DNA of 42,304 nucleotides from Methanothrix sp. (GTDB taxonomy: Archaea; Halobacteriota; Methanosarcinia; Methanotrichales; Methanotrichaceae): NCBI GenBank assembly GCA_030611205.1, contig JAUWQF010000004.1:1-42304 (forward strand). The letters are read 5' to 3'. The notes under the pieces were generated by a model. It was not told the origin of the DNA. It did no database searches and was given only the letters and a program-made list of their open reading frames with translations. Below are positions 31,645 through 42,289 of this stretch, one piece after another. The stretch's first letter is position 1, and each line of letters starts with the position of its first letter. Made by a program: the position numbers and the translations under genes.

Positions 31645-32350
31645 AGAGAGGTTCCAGCTCAAGCAGACGATAGTTTCCATCATCGCCCAGGAGGCGGTCC
31701 ACGCCGAGGCGGCCAAAGAGGCGATCAGGGAGCAGCGCAAGCTTCTGGAGGATTTCATCGCAAACGATCCCTTCTTCATGCTCACACTGGAGCCCTACGA
31801 TCTATTGGCAGAAAACGCGCCGAAGATCGTCAAGATGATGGTCGATGCCGCCGCCGCCTTCGGCATAGGTCCCATGAGCGCCGTTGCCGGGACCATCGCA
31901 GGGTTTGCTCTGGAAGCCATGATCGAGTCCGGCGCCGCCTACGCCATCGTGGATAACGGCGGAGACGTAGCCCTGGTGAACGACCGACCGGTGCACATGG
32001 GCGTCTACGCCGGGTCCTCGCCGATCAGCAACCTGGCCCTGGAGATCCCGCCACGTGTCACGCCTCTCGGAATATGCACCAGCAGCGGGACCGTGGGCCC
32101 CTCGATAAGCTTCGGGTGTGCAGATGCCGCCCTGGTGATCTCGGAGGACGTCTCTCTGGCAGATGCCGCGGCCACCGCTCTGGGGAACGCCGTTGCCGAC
32201 GACTCGTCGCTGGAGGAGAGCTTCCGGGCCGTAGATAGGCCTGGCGTAGAAGGAGCGCTGGTCATCAGGGGCCAAGAGCTGGCGCTCTGGGGCGAGCTGC
32301 CGAAGATCGAGCGAGCGGCTCTCCGGCCGGACCTGATCACCAGGGCGTAG
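31628..32350 (+). CDS. UPF0280 family protein (ApbE-like fold)
   Basis: The 240-residue protein fits UPF0280: GIGPMSAVAGTIAGFALEAMIESG (about residues 77-100), IVDNGGDVAL, LGICTSSGTVGPSISFGCADAALVIS and LADAAATALGNAV. These segments resemble the T-G-x-x and D-N-G-G-D motifs of ApbE flavin transferase-like folds, but the function is unknown. GGAGAAGGG precedes ATG 31628. It overlaps hflX, so the two are translated together. Confidence 0.88.
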   Translation: MSGLIRERFQLKQTIVSIIAQEAVHAEAAKEAIREQRKLLEDFIANDPFFMLTLEPYDLLAENAPKIVKMMVDAAAAFGIGPMSAVAGTIAGFALEAMIESGAAYAIVDNGGDVALVNDRPVHMGVYAGSSPISNLALEIPPRVTPLGICTSSGTVGPSISFGCADAALVISEDVSLADAAATALGNAVADDSSLEESFRAVDRPGVEGALVIRGQELALWGELPKIERAALRPDLITRA

Positions 32351-32416
32351 ATCGGCGAAAAGTATAATCTTATAATCTATATTATACAAAAATAAATATT
32401 GTGGTGGTGGTGGGCC

Positions 32417-32986
32417 TCATTCGCCCGACGTCAGCCGTCCGATCTTATCCCATCCGCTCTCCCGGCCAAGGGGTTGATCGAGGACCCAATCGAGGAACTC
32501 GAATACCATAGACGCCGCCAGCGCGTAGAACTCCCTGGTGAAGCTCAAGGCGTCTTCGACGCTCTTGAAGTGGCGCACCTCGATCTCCATGCCGGACTCC
32601 GTCATCTCGCCGTGGACCACCTGGTCGGTCACAAAAGAAGAGACCCCACAAGATGCCCTGGCCGGTTGCGCGGCGTCGATGTTCACCGGGACCCCGCCGT
32701 AGTAACGGTAGACGTCTCCAATGATCCCCTTTCGCGTGGGCACCACCTCCTCCGAGGCCTCCAGGACGATATCTTCGTCCAGATACTCGGGCTGGGGCAC
32801 AATCTGGGCTTCCACGATCAGGGAGTACTCTTCGTCCACGGGGACACGGCCGGTTCCGGCCAGATCGACCGCCTCGAAGACGATGCCCAGCTTCGCGGTA
32901 TTGCCGCCGGGAAGGTCGCACCGCCAGCTATCGTCTTCCACGTAGAGCGTCTTCTCGTCCAGCTCCAGGATATTGCTTGTTCCCAT
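32417..32986 (-). CDS. Conserved hypothetical protein, beta-rich then helical
   Basis: The 189-residue protein is of a type I associate with methanogens. The N-terminal two thirds are beta-rich: TLYVEDDSWRCDLPGGNTAKLG, EAVDLAGTGRVPVDEEYSLIVEAQIV, then GIIGDVYRYYGGVPVNID. The last part has a phenylalanine-rich amphipathic helix (FYALAASMVFEFLDWVLDQ). ATG 32986 with AGGTGA six bases before it is preferred over ATG 32992. There is no signal peptide. It lies downstream of the membrane OB-fold-like gene in the same orientation. Function not recognised. Confidence 0.62.
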   Translation of the reverse strand: MGTSNILELDEKTLYVEDDSWRCDLPGGNTAKLGIVFEAVDLAGTGRVPVDEEYSLIVEAQIVPQPEYLDEDIVLEASEEVVPTRKGIIGDVYRYYGGVPVNIDAAQPARASCGVSSFVTDQVVHGEMTESGMEIEVRHFKSVEDALSFTREFYALAASMVFEFLDWVLDQPLGRESGWDKIGRLTSGE

Positions 32987-33063
32987 CGTCATCACCTTTA
33001 TCGCGATCGGCTTCGGTCTCAAGTAAATGTGGTCGAGGTATCGGCCGTTATTCCGGCATCGTC

Positions 33064-33405
33064 CTATCTCCGCACCGTCACGTCCATCGGACCCTTGACC
33101 ACGATCTCGTCTTGGTCGCGGTACTCGGATACCGCCCCAACGACCTCGACTCGATCGCCCCTTTGCACCTTCTCTTTGACCATCTCCGCTCCGCACTGGC
33201 TGCTCACGAAGATCGGCATGTCGGTGGAGTCGAGGCGGATTATGAGGTGCCCTCCGCTCCTGGTGGACTGGATCGACTCAACGATTCCCTCCACCGTGAC
33301 CTCCGACGAATCGAGATCTCCCATGGCCCAGAAGGCCACAGAGAGAGATCCCAAGGCCATGAATAAGAGGACGACGACTATCTTCTCCTCCTTCTGCATC
33401 CTCAT
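33064..33405 (-). CDS. Membrane-anchored OB-fold-like protein
   Basis: The 113-residue product begins with one transmembrane helix (KIVVVLLFMALGSLSVAFWAM, about residues 8-28). An OB-fold-like beta domain then faces the outside: SSEVTVEGIVESIQ, GHLIIRLDSTDMPIFV, VQRGDRVEVVGAVSEYRDQDEIVV. The pattern of strand-G-x-V-x-x-[IV] and a late G-D-x-V-x-V-x-G resembles nucleic-acid-binding OB proteins seen in archaeal membranes. A second Met (MQKEE) two codons on is equally possible as start. Function unknown. Confidence 0.65.
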   Translation of the reverse strand: MRMQKEEKIVVVLLFMALGSLSVAFWAMGDLDSSEVTVEGIVESIQSTRSGGHLIIRLDSTDMPIFVSSQCGAEMVKEKVQRGDRVEVVGAVSEYRDQDEIVVKGPMDVTVRR

Positions 33406-33483
33406 GAACTCAGTCCGCCAAAGAGGAATGGAAGAGACGTTAAAAATTAGCCATAGGCCTCTGTTGTCAAGGAGGAGAGAGGC

Positions 33484-33663
33484 CTACTTATCCCCTTCCT
33501 CTTCTGTCTTCCCGAAGTTTTCTTGATACGCCTTCTCGCAGGCATCCAGGCAGTCTAGACAGAGGCCCTTGTAGGCTCCCTCAGGGTTTGCCATGGTATG
33601 CACATCGACCTTTACCGGTACAAGAGTCGGTTTGGCGAGTCCGCAAAGCTCACAATCTGCCAT
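33484..33663 (-). CDS. Small treble-cysteine zinc protein
   Basis: The 59-residue frame reads MADCELCGLAKPTLVPV, then KGLCLDCLDACEKAYQENFG and an acidic tail. C4-x2-C7 and C-x2-C-x3-C form a compact zinc site, similar to small C-x2-C...C-x2-C proteins that methanogens carry in large number. GGAGATG sits upstream of the ATG with nine to ten bases of spacing, which supports expression. It is divergent from the SAM hydrolase-like gene. Partner and function unknown. Confidence 0.65.
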   Translation of the reverse strand: MADCELCGLAKPTLVPVKVDVHTMANPEGAYKGLCLDCLDACEKAYQENFGKTEEEGDK

Positions 33664-33754
33664 GCTAATTCATCTCCCGACACTGCCATGAACCCTTCTC
33701 CCTGTTGAACTTTTCCATCAGGGACTTAAACCCCGGAGAGGAATGTGAGAGATC

Positions 33755-35960
<2,206 letters not shown>

Positions 35961-35975
35961 GAACGCTCCACCTGC

Positions 35976-36407
35976 CTAGACCCGCGTTCCCCTTCGAGAG
36001 ACCAGCAGGGTCTTCGCCGCTCTTTCCCTCTCCACCGAACGGCGGCATCGTGGACAGAGAGTTATCCAGGAGGCGCCGAAGGCGTCGGTCTGCAGCTCCT
36101 GAGGTATGGTCTTCCCCAGCCGGTCCATCTCCCCGTAGGTTACGAATGGCGCGCCGCACCGTTGGCAGGGCACAAGGTCGAAGGAGAGGACGAACTCTGG
36201 CTGCACCTCCCCAAAGACCAGATCGATGGCTTCCTCGGGGCAGGCCCGGGCGCACTCCTGGCAGTCCTCGTCGCAGATGCCCGGAAAGTCGATCCTTCGC
36301 ACGCCGTCCTCGTCCGAGAGCCTGATCAGGTCGACGGGACAGACGGCAGAACAGGCCCTGCAGCCGATGCACGTCTTCTCGTCCACGGCCAGAAGTCGTT
36401 TCTTCAT
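35976..36407 (-). CDS. Two-cluster ferredoxin with C-terminal zinc-ribbon-like motif
   Basis: The 143-residue protein has TCIGCRACSAVCPVDLI (first [4Fe-4S] motif, about residues 12-28) and CDEDCQECARACPEEAI (second, with unusual C-x3-C-x2-C spacing). The C-terminal half holds C-x2-C-G-A-P-F and C-P-R-C, resembling the HycF/HyfH-type hydrogenlyase subunit. It is the last gene of the cooS-cooF-fdhA cluster and overlaps the previous one by ATGA. It likely carries electrons between the formate dehydrogenase module and a partner. Confidence 0.8.
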   Translation of the reverse strand: MKKRLLAVDEKTCIGCRACSAVCPVDLIRLSDEDGVRRIDFPGICDEDCQECARACPEEAIDLVFGEVQPEFVLSFDLVPCQRCGAPFVTYGEMDRLGKTIPQELQTDAFGASWITLCPRCRRSVERERAAKTLLVSRRGTRV

Positions 36408-36868
36408 AACACCCTCCCTGAGGCCAAGGACCTCCCCATCTTCACCGCAGCCCTCTTCCTGATCTCTCTGGCGATATTCTCCACATCGTCCCAGATCAGG
36501 GCCTGTGATGGACAGGTGACCACACAGGCAGGGACCTCCCGATCAGGACAGAGGTCACACCTGCGAACCCCTGCAGTATCGAGCTGGACCGCGCCGAAGG
36601 GGCAGGCCAGTACGCATAGGTCGCAGCCGGTGCACCTATCCGAATCGAAGGTGATCGAGCCGTTATCCTGCGATAGGGCCCCAGGATAGCAGACCATCAC
36701 GCAGGTCGCCTTCTCGCACTGGCAACAGGATACGGGCACAGATACCCTGTCCCTCACCACATCCACGAATATCTTCGCCGCGCCGTGGGCCTTCTCACAG
36801 GCCACCTCGCAGGCGTGACAGGCGATGCACCTGCTCATATCTGCATAAACCGCCTTCGACAATATCAT
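36404..36868 (-). CDS. HycB/CooF-like four-cluster ferredoxin
   Basis: This polyferredoxin of about 154 residues is of the DMSO reductase electron-transfer type. It has CIACHACEVACEKAHG, CCQCEKATCVMVCYPGAL, CTGCDLCVLACPFGAV, and CDLCPDREVPACVVTCPSQAL. These 16-odd cysteines suit four [4Fe-4S] clusters, as in HycB, FdnH or CooF. ATG 36868 overlaps the fdhA stop as ATGA; an upstream ATG 36886 and a TTG 36862 are alternatives. It most likely forms the small subunit paired with FdhA. The next gene again overlaps by ATGA. Confidence 0.83.
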   Translation of the reverse strand: MILSKAVYADMSRCIACHACEVACEKAHGAAKIFVDVVRDRVSVPVSCCQCEKATCVMVCYPGALSQDNGSITFDSDRCTGCDLCVLACPFGAVQLDTAGVRRCDLCPDREVPACVVTCPSQALIWDDVENIAREIRKRAAVKMGRSLASGRVL

Positions 36869-38904
36869 CCCCTCCCGATCCTGCATGCAGCAACCTTGAA
36901 CTCCGGGATCTTGGCCACCGGGTCCAGGACGTCGGTGGTGAGCCGGTTTGTATCAGGAAAGTGGAAGGGCAGGAATACCACACCAGGCCCAACCCTCTCG
37001 GTCAGATCGGCCCTGGCCAGGATCCTGCCCCGGGCGGTGGTCACCGCCACAGGGTCACCCTCCTCGATCTCCAGCTTTTTTGCGTCATGAGGGTTGATCT
37101 CCACGAAAAGCTCCGGCACCCGTCCTGCCAGAGACGGACTGCGCCGGGTCATGGATCCGGCGTTGTAATGGAGAACCACCCGTCCCGTGGTGAGGACCAG
37201 AGGATACTCCTGGTCGGTCACCTCGGCTGGAGGTTTGTACTCCACGGGGACTATCCTGCCCCGGCCGTCGGGGGTAGAGAAGCCCTCCGTGTGGAGTATG
37301 GGCGTCCCCGGATGTCCCGGATCGGGGCAGGGCCAGATCAGCCCTCCGGGCGAGGCCAGCCGTTCTCTGGTCACGCCACCGTAGCTGGGCAAGACCCGAT
37401 TGATCTCGGTGAGCACATCATCCGGACCGGCATAATGGAAGCCAAGACCCAGCCTCTCGGCCACCTGGGAGAATATCCAGAGGTCCTCTCTGGCATCTCC
37501 CGGTGGGTCTGCAGCTCGACGGATCCGCTGGACCCGGCGCTCGGTGGACGTGAAGGTCCCTTCCTTCTCCGCCCAGAGAGCCGCGGGCAGGACCAGGTCG
37601 GCCATCTGGGCGGTCTCGGTCATGAAGATATCCTGGACCACCATGAACTCCAGCCGCTCCAGGGCTTCCCTGGCACGGTCGGTGTTGGGACCGGAGTTTA
37701 TGGGGTCCTCGCCCACCACGTAGAGGATCCTCAGATCGCCATCGTAGGCTGCCTCGGTCATCTCCACGGCGGTCAGCCCCGGAGCGGTGGGAAGATGGCT
37801 CGCGCCCCAGGCCTCTTCCACGTCCTCCACCACGCCGGGGTCGTCGATCCTCCTGCCACCGGGATAGAAGTCCGGCAGCATGCCCATATCGCAGGCTCCC
37901 TGGACGTTGTTCTGACCGCGGAGGGGGTAGAGACCCGCGCCCGGCCGCCCAACCTGACCGCAGATCAGGGCCAGGTTGGCGCAGGCGGTCACGTTATCCG
38001 TGCCCACAGCGTGCTGGGTAATCCCCATGGAGTAGACGATGGACGACGCCGGGGACCGGGCATAGGATCTGGCCGCCTTCACGATGCCAGCGGCAGACAC
38101 ACCAGCTATCTCGGCGACCTTCTCAGGGGTGTACTCCTCCAGCGACCCTACCAGGTCCTCGAACCCCACCGTCTGCCGGGTGACGAACTCAGTATCCGCC
38201 AGACCCTCTTTCAGAATGACCCTCATCATGCCGTTCAGAAGGGCCACGTCGGTCCCTGGATCGATCTGGAGATGTTGATCGGCGAGCCAGGCGGTCGGCG
38301 TCAGCCGGGGATCGACCACGATCACCGTCGCGCCCCGGTCCTTGGCCTTCAAGATCCACCTGGCCACGATGGGGTGGTTCTCTGCGAGGTTCGACCCGAT
38401 CACCAGGATGCACCGGGAGTTGGCCAGGTCAGGGAAGGGGTTGGTCACGCCCACGAGGCCGAAGGCCCTCTCCAGACCATATATGGTCGGCGAGTGGCAG
38501 AGCCGGGCGCAGTTGTCCACGTTGCTGATGCCCAGGAGACGGGCCATCTTCTGGAAGATGTAGTTCTCCTCGTTGGTGACCTTGGCAGAGCCCAGAAACC
38601 CGATTGTGTGCGGACCGTGGGCTTCCAGCGCCTCCTTCAGCTTTTCCGAGACCAGGTCCAGCGCCTCTTCCCAGGAGATCTCGGCCCAGCCGTCTTCGGT
38701 CTTCTTGAGAGGATGGCGCAGCCTCTCCGGATGGCCCAGGACCTCCAGGGCGGCGTTCCCCTTGGGACAGAGCGCCCCTTCGTTCACGGGATGGTCTGGC
38801 ATATACTCTATCCTCGGCTCTTGCCCATCCTCCAACGCTACGTAAAACCCGCATCCTACACCACAGTAAGGACAGATGGTGGGAACCAGAGATTCGTTGG
38901 CCAT
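36865..38904 (-). CDS. fdhA: Formate dehydrogenase-type molybdopterin oxidoreductase, alpha subunit
   Basis: The 679-residue catalytic subunit has the [4Fe-4S] motif C11-x2-C14-x3-C18-x27-C46, lysine just after the last Cys, then NCARLCHSPTIYGLERAFG. In the latter Cys136 and His137 stand where bacterial FdhF has Sec140-His141. MGITQHAVGTDNV, ICGQVGRPGAGLYPLRGQNNVQGACDMG and the late VLTTGRVVLHYNAGSMTRRSP, EINPHDAKKLEIEEGDPV are typical of FdhA. It oxidises formate or reduces CO2 at a Mo/W bis-MGD. ATG 38904 suits the family; the frame upstream is a spill-over. No FdhB for F420 is nearby; iron-sulfur proteins take its place. Confidence 0.9.
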   Translation of the reverse strand: MANESLVPTICPYCGVGCGFYVALEDGQEPRIEYMPDHPVNEGALCPKGNAALEVLGHPERLRHPLKKTEDGWAEISWEEALDLVSEKLKEALEAHGPHTIGFLGSAKVTNEENYIFQKMARLLGISNVDNCARLCHSPTIYGLERAFGLVGVTNPFPDLANSRCILVIGSNLAENHPIVARWILKAKDRGATVIVVDPRLTPTAWLADQHLQIDPGTDVALLNGMMRVILKEGLADTEFVTRQTVGFEDLVGSLEEYTPEKVAEIAGVSAAGIVKAARSYARSPASSIVYSMGITQHAVGTDNVTACANLALICGQVGRPGAGLYPLRGQNNVQGACDMGMLPDFYPGGRRIDDPGVVEDVEEAWGASHLPTAPGLTAVEMTEAAYDGDLRILYVVGEDPINSGPNTDRAREALERLEFMVVQDIFMTETAQMADLVLPAALWAEKEGTFTSTERRVQRIRRAADPPGDAREDLWIFSQVAERLGLGFHYAGPDDVLTEINRVLPSYGGVTRERLASPGGLIWPCPDPGHPGTPILHTEGFSTPDGRGRIVPVEYKPPAEVTDQEYPLVLTTGRVVLHYNAGSMTRRSPSLAGRVPELFVEINPHDAKKLEIEEGDPVAVTTARGRILARADLTERVGPGVVFLPFHFPDTNRLTTDVLDPVAKIPEFKVAACRIGRG

Positions 38905-38937
38905 ATTCTTAGTCTCCAGGACGGTATTATCGAGGCC

Positions 38938-38972
38938 AAAAAAAGGGTGGGGGCCCCGTCTCAGGGGGTCCC
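38938..38972 (-). terminator. GC hairpin plus T7 run between cooF and fdhA
   Basis: Read on the minus strand, GGGACCCCC (38972-38964) can pair with GGGGCCCCC (one or two mismatches) after a short loop that contains the cooF stop codon. After CACCC a run of seven T follows (38944-38938). It has the look of an intrinsic terminator or attenuator. A TATA-like ATAATAC 20-26 bases before the fdhA ATG could restart transcription. Confidence 0.5.
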
Positions 38973-39476
38973 GCCTCCCACTATCCCTCTGGCCAGCGTC
39001 AGAGCGGCATCTGCGCGTATCGATCCTGAAAAGTCTTCCACCTCGGTGAAGGCCAGGGCTCGTGTGGGGCAGGCCACCACGCAGACGGGAACCTCCCTGT
39101 CGGGGCAGCGATCGCACTTGATGGCGACCCGCCTTTCCTTATGCTTCCCGATCATCCCGTAGTTGCAGACCATGGCGCAGGTCCAGCAGCCCACGCAGAT
39201 GTCGGGGTTATGGGTCACCACCCTGGAGATCTCGTCCTGGGTCAGGGCTCCCGTGGGACAGACGGATACACAGGGTGCGTCTTCACAGTGGTGGCAGATC
39301 ATGGTGACCGGGATCATCTGTTCTGGAGAGTATTCGACGTAGATCCGCTTTCTGGGCACCGGCTTCTCCGTCACGGCACCGAAGAGGTTCTTGCTCTCAG
39401 AGTGTTCTACGGCACAGGCAATCTCGCAGGAGTGACATCCCACGCACCTGTCCAGACGGACTAAGACCTCTTTCAT
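38961..39476 (-). CDS. cooF: CooF-like iron-sulfur electron carrier for CO dehydrogenase
   Basis: The 171-residue polyferredoxin has RCVGCHSCEIACAVEHSESK, where C-x2-C-x2-C-x3-C followed by V-E-H-S is the CooF hallmark. It then has MICHHCEDAPCVSVCPTGAL, ICVGCWTCAMVCNYGMI (C-W replaces the usual residue) and CDRCPDREVPVCVVACPTRAL. It takes electrons from CooS. It lies 18 bases downstream of cooS and ahead of fdhA, in the same direction, which suggests electron passage between the two enzymes. Confidence 0.88.
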   Translation of the reverse strand: MKEVLVRLDRCVGCHSCEIACAVEHSESKNLFGAVTEKPVPRKRIYVEYSPEQMIPVTMICHHCEDAPCVSVCPTGALTQDEISRVVTHNPDICVGCWTCAMVCNYGMIGKHKERRVAIKCDRCPDREVPVCVVACPTRALAFTEVEDFSGSIRADAALTLARGIVGGGTP

Positions 39477-39494
39477 CTCATCATCACCCCGAGA

Positions 39495-41369
39495 TCAGGG
39501 GTCCAGCCCCAGAGCCTTCCGCTTCGCTTCGATCCGCTCGATCATCAGATTGGCTCCCTTGAAGGGGTCCGGCTCCACGGCGAAGGTTGCCCCTATCACG
39601 TCTTCTAGCCCGTCGGTGAGCAGCTCCGTTACCAGGGAGCTTCCCAGGACCGGCGGCACCGTTCCCAGCACGGTATAGATTCCGGAGGCTACGACGTAGG
39701 TGCCGATGCTCACCGCCTTCTCGCTCATCCACTCCGGAGCCGATCCGGCTGCGGGCAGGTCGCTTATGTCTACCCCCATGTGGTTGGCCAGGACGGCGGC
39801 CAGCACCAGGATCCGGCTGATGTCCACGCAGGAGCCCATGTGGAGCACCGGAGGGATGCCCAGCGACTCGCAGACCGCCCTCAGCCCTTCACCGGCCTCT
39901 TTGGCCGCCTCCGGCTGGAGCAGTCCCGCCTTGGCGCAGGCGATGGCGTTGCAACCCGTGGTGACCACCAGGACGTTGTTCTTGATCAGCTCCTTGACCT
40001 GGTTGACGTGGCCGTAGTCGTGCTGGATCTTGACGTTGTTGCAGCCCACAACAGCCCCCACGCCCTTGATCGCTCCCGACTTGATGGCTTCGACCAGCGG
40101 CTCGGGACTTCCGCCCAGGGCTTCCAGGATGGCCTCGGCGCTGAAGCCCACCATGCAGTTGCACTTCTCGCTGGGGATGTTGACCCTCTGAGGGTTGCGG
40201 TTCTCGTAGTTCTCCACCGCCGTCTTCACGATCGCCTTGGCGGTATCGAGAGCCTCGTCCTCGTGGAACTCCATTCTGACCGTTCCTGGGAACTCGGCCT
40301 TGGGCGAGGTGGAGATGAACTTGGTATGGTAGCAGCCTGTCAGGTCGCCCAGAGATGGCATGATGCATTGGACGTCCACGATCATGGCCTCGACGGAACC
40401 GGTGATCACCGCCAGCTCTTGCTGAAGGAAGTTACCTGCCGTGGGGACGCCGTGGCGCATCATGATCTCGTTGCCGGTGCAGCACATGCCCACCACGTTG
40501 ATGCCTTTGGCACCCAATTTCTTGGCCAGGTCCAGCATCTCGGGATCTTCTGCCGCGGCCACTATCATCTCCGAGAGGATGGGCTCATGACCGTGCATCA
40601 CGATGTTTACCTCGTCTTCCTTAAGCACGCCCAGGTTGGCTTCGGAGATCACCGGCGTGGGGGTGCCGAAGAGCACGTCCTGGATCTCGGTGGCGATCAT
40701 GGACCCGCCCCAGCCGTCGGATATGCTGGTCCTGAGGCCGTGGAGAAGGATGTGAACGGGGTCGTTGTCCACGCCGATGTGGGTCCGGTGCATGCACTCC
40801 ACGATCTCCCGGTCCACACCGCGGGGATCGATGCCCGCGTTGGTCCATATCTCCACCCGCTGCGGTGGAGCCCGGCGGGTGAACCGGATCGGGCCGTCCT
40901 GGTTGCCGAACTCCGCCATAACAGCGCCGGCCAGATCGAGGGCTACCTCCTCTTTCGTCCGGTCTTCGGTGGAGATGTTGTACTCGGTCGCCAGGGCGTT
41001 GAGCTTGGCCTCGTCCTTGATCTGATAGCTGGTGGCCTTCCCCTCGGTCATGAGCTTGAAGGCGTGGGCCGCGTCCCGGGCGTGGTCTGAGTGGGCTGCG
41101 GCTCCGGCGGCTATCATGCGGAGCAGGTTGCGGGCCACTATGATGTCTGCGGTGGCTCCGCAGACCCCCTTCTCCGGTCCCTCGCCGAAGGGATCGATGC
41201 GACAGGGGCCCATGTTGCAGTTGCGACAGCAGAGTCCCAGCTGGCCTAAGCCGCATTGGGGCTGCTGCTTGTCGAAACGATCCCAGGCGGTCTCCATCCC
41301 CTCCTTTTTGGCCACCCGTAACATGGACTGGGTGGCAGGATCGATACTTCTCTCAGCGTTCTTTGTCAT
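39495..41369 (-). CDS. cooS: Anaerobic Ni-Fe carbon monoxide dehydrogenase CooS
   Basis: The 624-residue homodimeric enzyme interconverts CO and CO2. N-terminal cysteines C39, C47, C48, C51, C56, C70 (GLCCRNCNMGPCRIDPFG) build the D and B clusters. C-cluster ligands are visible in MHGHEP (His), GMCCTGNEIMMRHG, VDVQCIMPS, VGCNNVKIQHDYGH, TTGCNAIACAKAGLL and HMGSCVDISR, all in the expected order. It is the monofunctional CooS type, not CdhA of acetyl-CoA synthase. ATG 41369 has GAGGAGGT seven bases upstream, preferred over the frame start at 41396. First gene of the redox cluster. Confidence 0.95.
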   Translation of the reverse strand: MTKNAERSIDPATQSMLRVAKKEGMETAWDRFDKQQPQCGLGQLGLCCRNCNMGPCRIDPFGEGPEKGVCGATADIIVARNLLRMIAAGAAAHSDHARDAAHAFKLMTEGKATSYQIKDEAKLNALATEYNISTEDRTKEEVALDLAGAVMAEFGNQDGPIRFTRRAPPQRVEIWTNAGIDPRGVDREIVECMHRTHIGVDNDPVHILLHGLRTSISDGWGGSMIATEIQDVLFGTPTPVISEANLGVLKEDEVNIVMHGHEPILSEMIVAAAEDPEMLDLAKKLGAKGINVVGMCCTGNEIMMRHGVPTAGNFLQQELAVITGSVEAMIVDVQCIMPSLGDLTGCYHTKFISTSPKAEFPGTVRMEFHEDEALDTAKAIVKTAVENYENRNPQRVNIPSEKCNCMVGFSAEAILEALGGSPEPLVEAIKSGAIKGVGAVVGCNNVKIQHDYGHVNQVKELIKNNVLVVTTGCNAIACAKAGLLQPEAAKEAGEGLRAVCESLGIPPVLHMGSCVDISRILVLAAVLANHMGVDISDLPAAGSAPEWMSEKAVSIGTYVVASGIYTVLGTVPPVLGSSLVTELLTDGLEDVIGATFAVEPDPFKGANLMIERIEAKRKALGLDP

Positions 41370-41429
41370 TATTGTGACCTCCTCTACACTATGCATATTA
41401 TCGTAATTATCTTTGGTCCACGGCGTTGA

Positions 41430-41437
41430 TATTTAAG
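41430..41437 (-). promoter_or_regulatory. TATA box of cooS
   Basis: On the minus strand CTTAAATA, preceded by AAAG as BRE-like element, lies about 65 bases before the cooS ATG. It would start transcription near 41405 and leave a leader of about 36 bases with GAGGAGGT. Confidence 0.6.
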
Positions 41438-41439
41438 CT

Positions 41440-42094
41440 TTGTTACAGTGTGTCATGCTACGGATTTGCACATGTCTCAAATCGCTTTAAGTACCAACTT
41501 TTTCCATAACAGGATAATAAATAAGTTATATTGTAAGTTGCTAAATGGGTATATGGGGCGGGACTAGCATGTATAAACTTGTCAAGGTACCCTCTAGCTC
41601 ACTTTCAGCAGTAAAGAAGTGATGACTTGAGAATTTTTAACATCCCATGAAGATGTATTTATTCCACAATCACAAATCACAAATCACAATAAATACAATG
41701 ATTCAAAGTAGATAAATACAGCATGTGACGTTTTAAACTGTTAATCCTGTACAATGTCGCAATAGAGTGTAATCAAAACGCCGATGTATGTTGATTTTTA
41801 AGAAAAACGCTATCGAGAAAATCCTCCCTTCGGTCGAATTTACTCTGAGCACTTCAGTAGCTAACATTTTTATGACAAGCAACACCTCGAATTAATATGA
41901 TTTTTTTTAATAAAAATTAAATGGCATGTCAATCACCACTATATTCTCTTGCCTAAAGAGCATATAATGAGAACTTAAACATAATTTCAGAACTTCTTCG
42001 ATTCGATAATCGCAATACAGTCAAAATAAGATAGTCTCCACTCACCCAACCTACTGAGTTTCATTATTTTACTCAGACTTAGCCGTAATATCCA
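41440..42094. other. AT-rich gene-free stretch
   Basis: I see no gene of useful length in these 655 bases on either strand. They contain short direct repeats of ATCACAA (41668-41688), a polyT/polyA segment around 41900-41921 and no tRNA. It forms the boundary of an accessory region that continues past the right edge. Confidence 0.55.
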
Positions 42095-42289
42095 CTATGT
42101 GAATGGCTGTATTTTCCAAGCCTCGAAGAATGGTTGAAGTAACTTCCGGATTAGCCTTCTAAACTTCCAGAGCGGAGCACGTTTGAGATATGAAGAAATT
42201 TTCCTTAGGCCATCCAGGAAAAGCCCTACCATGCGATCTTTTCCTTTTGGAGGCTTACGGACATCGCCAGTATCTTCTTTTTTTTCCCT
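42095..42289 (-). CDS. Possible C-terminal end of a gene entering from the right edge
   Basis: A minus-strand frame ends at TAG 42097-42095 and is open back to 42289. It reads RKPPKGKDRMVGLFLDGL, then RKISSYLKRAPLWKF and RRLIRKLLQPFFEAW. The basic, aromatic-rich composition resembles the tail of a transposase or a DNA-binding protein, but no motif settles it. An A8 run (42278-42285 on the opposite strand as T8) separates it from a second in-phase piece YVYLKGKK, so a frameshift may have broken it. Confidence 0.3.
   Translation of the reverse strand, partial: REKKEDTGDVRKPPKGKDRMVGLFLDGLRKISSYLKRAPLWKFRRLIRKLLQPFFEAWKIQPFT

Noticed and set aside
36961-39162. 733-codon open frame on the plus strand
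   Set aside because: It lies antisense to fdhA and cooF, which have full family motifs. The antisense product has low complexity and no domain; it is a side effect of GC-rich codon use.
39780-41090. 436-codon open frame on the plus strand
   Set aside because: Antisense to cooS and H/V/D/L-rich without motifs, so a shadow frame.
41664-41692. Short ATCACAA repeats considered as a CRISPR remnant
   Set aside because: Units are only seven bases with no spacers and no cas gene nearby.
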